DNA of 64,000 nucleotides, from positions 124,001 to 188,000 of the forward strand of contig NZ_JQEI01000026.1 of NCBI RefSeq assembly GCF_000743355.1, written 5' to 3'. Origin of the DNA: Serratia sp. Ag1 (lineage in GTDB: Bacteria; Pseudomonadota; Gammaproteobacteria; Enterobacterales; Enterobacteriaceae). The first letter of the stretch is position 1. Every line of letters begins with the position of its first letter. A program made the position numbers and the translations under genes. The notes beneath the pieces are model-generated. The model searched no databases and was not told the DNA's origin. It was given only the letters and a program-made list of their open reading frames with translations. Shown piece after piece: positions 57,694-64,000 of this stretch.

Positions 57694-58004
57694 GTGATAT
57701 AGATGTTAATTCTATGCGGCCGCTACACTTTGGCAAAGAATAGTGATAAGTGCGGCGATTTGCACCTCTTTGTTGCGTGAGTGCTTAATATTGCAGCAGT
57801 TTAGGCAACAAAATGCGGACTGTGTGATAAGTGAAGGGTTTATGTGCACGAAATAAGCAATAAATCACATAACGCGCAAGAATAGGCTGTATCCCCTGTT
57901 TCTTTCGACGAAATAACGCGCAGCACGTCACAAAACCTGATGATCCCCCCGTCTAGAGAGCTAACCAAAGGTTTCGTAAACGTTAAATCCACCATCTACC
58001 TCGT

Positions 58005-58020
58005 AAATGGTATTACCAAG
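58005..58020. promoter_or_regulatory. Possible second PdhR-type operator
   Basis: AAATGGTATTACCAAG keeps the TGGT-N3-ACCA core and the same GGTATTACC centre as the main operator, about 140 bp upstream of it. Outer bases match only partly. Confidence 0.5.
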
Positions 58021-58144
58021 ATTGAGTTATCAGCTTGCAACAGCCTGGCGTTTGAGTTGTTAAAATGTGCGAGAACCGTGATTTCAATCAATGCCTATAT
58101 GGACAGCTGGTGAATACTTTGTTACTTTACCGTCACGTTTTTGC

Positions 58145-58161
58145 AATTGGTATTACCAATT
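58145..58161. promoter_or_regulatory. PdhR operator
   Basis: AATTGGTATTACCAATT, a perfect palindrome matching the known PdhR box ATTGGTNNNACCAAT. It ends 33 bp before the pdhR ATG, so PdhR should repress its own operon; pyruvate releases it in E. coli. Confidence 0.92.
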
Positions 58162-58194
58162 GACTCCGCGCCATTCGCAGAGAAGAAATCACTC

Positions 58195-58959
58195 ATGGCC
58201 TACAGCAAAATCCGCCAACCCAAGTTATCAGACGTCATCGAGCAGCAGCTTGAATATCTGATTCTCGAGGGCACGCTGCGTCCAGGCGAAAAACTGCCCC
58301 CGGAGCGCGAACTGGCGAAACAATTTGATGTTTCCCGCCCTTCTCTGAGAGAGGCAATTCAGCGCCTTGAAGCCAAAGGCTTGCTTCTGCGTCGCCAGGG
58401 CGGTGGCACTTTTGTACAAACTAACCTCTGGCAAAGCTTCAGCGATCCGCTGGCTGAACTGTTGGCTGACCATCCCGAATCACAATTCGATCTGCTCGAA
58501 ACCCGTCATGCTCTTGAAGGTATCGCGGCTTATTATGCAGCGTTGCGTGGCACCGACGAAGATCTGGCGCGCATCCGCGACTGCCACCATGTGATTCAGC
58601 AGGCGCAAGACAGTGGCGATCTCGATGCCGAAGCCGATGCGGTCATGCAGTATCAAATCGCCGTGACCGAAGCGGCACATAATGTTGTGTTACTGCACCT
58701 GTTGCGCTGCATGGGGCCTATGCTGGAACAGAACGTCCGTCAGAACTTTGAATTGCTCTACTCGCGCCGAGAAATGTTGGCAAAAGTGAGTAGCCACCGC
58801 GCCGGGATTTTTGAGGCGATTGTGGCACGCGAGCCGGAAAAGGCCCGTGAAGCCTCGCATCGCCATTTGGCGTTTATCGAGGAAATTTTGCTGGATCTCA
58901 GCAGAGAACATACCCGGCGCGACAGATCGCTTCGGCGACTCCAGCAACGCAAGGATTAA
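58195..58959 (+). CDS. pdhR: Pyruvate dehydrogenase complex repressor
   Basis: 254 aa from [19 protein letters not shown], equal to E. coli; the frame upstream to 58141 overlaps the operator and is rejected. GntR/FadR family: winged helix with [21 protein letters not shown] and GGGTFVQ, then the all-helical FCD effector domain that senses pyruvate. It controls aceEF-lpd and, in E. coli, respiratory genes. First gene of pdhR-aceE-aceF. Confidence 0.96.
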   Translation: MAYSKIRQPKLSDVIEQQLEYLILEGTLRPGEKLPPERELAKQFDVSRPSLREAIQRLEAKGLLLRRQGGGTFVQTNLWQSFSDPLAELLADHPESQFDLLETRHALEGIAAYYAALRGTDEDLARIRDCHHVIQQAQDSGDLDAEADAVMQYQIAVTEAAHNVVLLHLLRCMGPMLEQNVRQNFELLYSRREMLAKVSSHRAGIFEAIVAREPEKAREASHRHLAFIEEILLDLSREHTRRDRSLRRLQQRKD

Positions 58960-59036
58960 GAGCGGTTCTCCTCAGGGCAACACCAGCCTGTGGGGATAAA
59001 GCTCGGGGTGCTTATTTGGGCACTTGAAGCGGCAAC

Positions 59037-59096
59037 TATACCCGATGGATGGCAAGTTACGGCCAGCAACGCTGTAGCTTGAAAGACGGAGGGAAT
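59037..59096. repeat. Diverged intergenic palindromic repeat
   Basis: TATACCCGATGGATGGCAAGTTAC at the left and GTAGCTTGAAAGACGGAGGGAATA at the right (each approximate). It resembles the opening of the repeat at the window's right edge (TATACCCAATGGATTTCAAG). It lies in the pdhR-aceE gap. Confidence 0.45.
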
Positions 59097-59105
59097 AAAC
59101 TGATG

Positions 59106-59150
59106 AGCCTGTCTTCGTGTGTTCTGTTGCAGAACGCAGGAAGACAGGCT
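59106..59150 (+). promoter_or_regulatory. Long hairpin in the aceE leader
   Basis: Perfect 11-bp outer stem AGCCTGTCTTC / GAAGACAGGCT, a symmetric 4/4 internal loop, then a 6-bp inner stem GTTCTG / CAGAAC with a 3-nt loop. It lies 35 bp before the aceE ATG. No T run follows, so it is not an ordinary terminator. It could partly terminate, or control or stabilise the aceE mRNA. Confidence 0.55.
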
Positions 59151-59185
59151 CCAAACAAACCATTAGACAGATAAGGAATACCACC

Positions 59186-61849
<2,664 letters not shown>

Positions 61850-61861
61850 GAGGTAAATAGA

Positions 61862-63727
61862 ATGTCTATCGAAATCAAAGTGCCGGACATCGGTGCAGAC
61901 GAAGTTGAAATCACCGAAATTCTGGTGAAGGTCGGCGATAAAGTGGCCGTTGAGCAGTCGCTGATTACCGTTGAAGGCGACAAAGCCTCGATGGAAGTGC
62001 CCTCGCCGCAGGCCGGCGTGGTGAAAGAGATCAAGGTTGCCGTGGGCGATAAAACTGAGACTGGCAAACTGCTGATGATTTTTGAGGCAGAAGGTGCAGC
62101 TGCATCTGTGGCCAAGGCTGAAGAAAAACCAGCAGCGGCTCCGGTAGCCGCTGCCGCCAGCGCAGCTAAAGATGTTGAAGTCCCGGACATCGGCGCAGAC
62201 GAAGTGGAAGTCACCGAGATCCTGGTGAAAGTCGGCGATACCGTAGCGGCTGAACAGTCGCTGATCACCGTTGAAGGCGATAAAGCCTCGATGGAAGTAC
62301 CGGCACCGTTCGCTGGCACCGTGAAAGAGATCAAAATCAACACTGGCGCTAAAGTGAAAACTGGTTCGTTGATCATGGTGTTTGAAGTAGCAGGTTCAGC
62401 TCCGGTGGCTGCGGCAGCACCAGCAGCGCCTGTAGCCGCTCCGGCCACCAGCGCAGTGAAAAACGTTGAAGTGCCCGATATCGGTGGCGACGAAGTCGAA
62501 GTGACCGAAGTGATGGTGAAAGTGGGCGATAAAGTGGCCGCTGAGCAGTCACTGATCACCGTTGAAGGCGATAAGGCTTCGATGGAAGTGCCAGCTCCGT
62601 TTGCCGGCACTGTCAAAGAAATCAAAATCAGCACCGGCGCTAAAGTGAAAACCGGCTCGCTGATTATGGTGTTCGAAGTGGAAGGGGCTGTACCAGCCGC
62701 TGCTCCTGCACAAAAAGCAGAAGTGGCACCGGCTCCGGTCAAGCAGGAAGCACCAGCCGCTGCTCCGGTTGCCGCTGCAGGCAAAGGCGAGTTTGCCGAA
62801 AACGATGCTTACGTGCATGCAACACCGGTCATTCGCCGTCTGGCGCGTGAGTTCGGCGTAAACCTGGCGAAAGTGAAAGGCACCGGGCGTAAAGGCCGTA
62901 TTCTGCGCGAAGACGTTCAGGCTTATGTGAAAGACGCGGTGAAACGTGCTGAAGCCGCTCCAGCGGCAAGCGGTGGCGGCCTGCCAGGTATGCTGCCGTG
63001 GCCGAAGGTGGACTTCAGCAAATTTGGTGAGATCGAAGAGGTTGAAATGGGCCGCATCCAGAAAATCTCTGGTGCCAACCTGAGCCGTAACTGGGTGATG
63101 ATCCCGCACGTGACTCACTTCGACAAAACGGATATCACCGATCTGGAAGCGTTCCGTAAGCAGCAGAACGAAGAAGCCGCCAAGCGTAAGCTGGATGTGA
63201 AATTCACCCCGGTGGTGTTTATCATGAAAGCCGTTGCAGCCGCTCTGGAACAGATGCCGCGTTTCAACAGCTCGCTGTCTGAAGATGGCCAGAAGCTGAC
63301 GCTGAAAAAATACATCAACATCGGCGTGGCGGTTGATACGCCAAATGGCCTGGTGGTTCCGGTGTTCAAAGATGTGAACAAGAAAAGCATCACGGAACTG
63401 TCCCGCGAACTGATGACGATCTCCAAAAAAGCGCGTGATGGTAAGCTGACCGCAGGCGAAATGCAGGGCGGTTGCTTCACCATCTCCAGCCTGGGCGGTA
63501 TCGGAACGACTCACTTTGCGCCGATCGTTAACGCACCGGAAGTGGCTATCTTGGGTGTTTCCAAGTCTGCTATCGAGCCGGTCTGGAATGGTAAAGAGTT
63601 CACGCCGCGTCTGATGATGCCGATGTCGCTCTCCTTCGACCACCGTGTGATTGATGGTGCTGATGGTGCGCGCTTCATCACCATTATCAACAATATGCTG
63701 GCCGACATTCGCCGTCTGGTAATGTAA
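61862..63727 (+). CDS. aceF: Pyruvate dehydrogenase E2 (dihydrolipoyl acetyltransferase)
   Basis: 621 aa. Three lipoyl domains, each with a lipoylated Lys in [11 protein letters not shown] (about residues 1-80, 100-180, 200-280), joined by Ala/Pro-rich linkers. The E3/E1-binding domain is [20 protein letters not shown], and the catalytic domain has [15 protein letters not shown] with its active His. It forms the 24-mer core of the complex and moves acetyl groups to CoA. AGAGG before the ATG. The lipoyl repeats are near-identical in DNA and could recombine. Confidence 0.98.
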   Translation: MSIEIKVPDIGADEVEITEILVKVGDKVAVEQSLITVEGDKASMEVPSPQAGVVKEIKVAVGDKTETGKLLMIFEAEGAAASVAKAEEKPAAAPVAAAASAAKDVEVPDIGADEVEVTEILVKVGDTVAAEQSLITVEGDKASMEVPAPFAGTVKEIKINTGAKVKTGSLIMVFEVAGSAPVAAAAPAAPVAAPATSAVKNVEVPDIGGDEVEVTEVMVKVGDKVAAEQSLITVEGDKASMEVPAPFAGTVKEIKISTGAKVKTGSLIMVFEVEGAVPAAAPAQKAEVAPAPVKQEAPAAAPVAAAGKGEFAENDAYVHATPVIRRLAREFGVNLAKVKGTGRKGRILREDVQAYVKDAVKRAEAAPAASGGGLPGMLPWPKVDFSKFGEIEEVEMGRIQKISGANLSRNWVMIPHVTHFDKTDITDLEAFRKQQNEEAAKRKLDVKFTPVVFIMKAVAAALEQMPRFNSSLSEDGQKLTLKKYINIGVAVDTPNGLVVPVFKDVNKKSITELSRELMTISKKARDGKLTAGEMQGGCFTISSLGGIGTTHFAPIVNAPEVAILGVSKSAIEPVWNGKEFTPRLMMPMSLSFDHRVIDGADGARFITIINNMLADIRRLVM

Positions 63728-63732
63728 TGAAA

Positions 63733-63760
63733 AAGGGGCACAGCATACTGTGCCCTTATT
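63733..63760 (+). terminator. Terminator after aceF
   Basis: Stem GGGCACAG / CTGTGCCC with a 4-nt loop, flanked by AAAAG and TTATTATTT, 8 bp after aceF. It separates pdhR-aceEF from the expected lpd gene. Confidence 0.85.
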
Positions 63761-63913
63761 ATTTAGCAGCAGTTTTGTCGGGTTGTTGCATGACTCGACA
63801 GAATTGTTGAGACATGCGGCACCTGAACACGCTTTGCAGACTATTAACAATTCTGTAAACTGCACGCGGTGTAAGCGTCCCGGTGGATGAAGGGCGTTAT
63901 GAGATCGATTAAT

Positions 63914-64000
63914 AGTATACCCAATGGATTTCAAGTTGCAGCTAGGCGGCAAATTCGTGAATCCCCAGGAGCTTACATAAGTAAGTGACTGGGGTAGCGA
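63914..64000. repeat. Intergenic palindromic repeat, truncated by the window end
   Basis: Begins GTATACCCAATGGATTTCAAG and continues with GCAGCTAGGCGGC and AGTAAGTGACTGGGG. The first arm matches the shorter copies elsewhere in this window; the second arm is outside. It lies in the leader of the next gene, expected to be lpd. Confidence 0.6.

Larger units (their letters stand above)
57618..58194. promoter_or_regulatory. aroP / pdhR divergent control region
   Basis: 577 bp. It holds TyrR boxes at 57653-57693 near aroP, a possible PdhR-type site at 58005-58020 and a perfect PdhR operator at 58145-58161. No gene seen. Confidence 0.75.

Noticed and set aside
62549..63952. A 467-codon minus-strand open frame opposite aceF
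   Set aside because: Antisense shadow of a strongly biased gene; aceF is certain and the antisense protein matches no family I know.

Overview
The window is chromosomal DNA from an enterobacterium, most likely Serratia or a close relative in the Yersiniaceae. The protein sequences and gene order of the core blocks (mltC-yggX-mutY / trmB-yggL-yggN, hemW-rdgB-yggU-yggT-proC-yggS / yggR, ruvX-yqgE-gshB-rsmE-endA-sprT, aroP / pdhR-aceE-aceF) are typical of Enterobacterales. A palindromic repeat of the kind common in Serratia and Yersinia intergenic DNA recurs. The species call is inference; no rRNA is present.

Bases 1-23766 look like a genomic island next to tRNA-Phe. It holds the tail of a hybrid sensor kinase and three giant type I-secretion-type adhesins: A at 1439-6475 (minus), B at 7211-12955 and C at 13749-18845 (both plus). 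A small exported protein, a LuxR-type regulator, an IS256-family element inserted beside an IS3-family remnant, and a P4-type integrase follow. The integrase's normal start codon appears mutated. The island's far end and the type I transporter are not in the window.

Bases 23767-31522 return to the core: ornithine decarboxylase with a leader ORF and hairpins, then mltC, yggX, mutY, trmB, yggL and yggN. A second accessory insert (31774-38520) carries a membrane-bound MarT/CadC-like regulator, a FidL-like protein and a four-gene chaperone-usher fimbrial operon.

Bases 38644-48162 are core again. The minus-strand run hemW-rdgB-yggU-yggT-proC-yggS covers haem enzyme insertion, nucleotide-pool cleaning, proline synthesis and PLP homeostasis. 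It is divergent from a PilT-like ATPase. The run ruvX, yqgE, gshB, rsmE, endA, sprT follows.

Bases 48525-56166 hold a class I fumarase, an XdhC-like maturation factor and a divergent three-gene operon. That operon encodes a Tat-exported molybdenum hydroxylase with a 2Fe-2S subunit and a membrane-anchored triheme cytochrome c. The last part is aroP with two TyrR boxes, then the pdhR-aceE-aceF pyruvate dehydrogenase operon with a clear PdhR operator and a possible second one. The lpd gene should lie just past the right edge.

The most unusual material is the adhesin locus. It shows a 645-bp in-frame tandem repeat, a shared C-terminal cassette in B and C, and a 14-repeat region in A that could form two seven-bladed propellers. 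A terminator without an obvious gene lies in the divergent adhesin promoter region.
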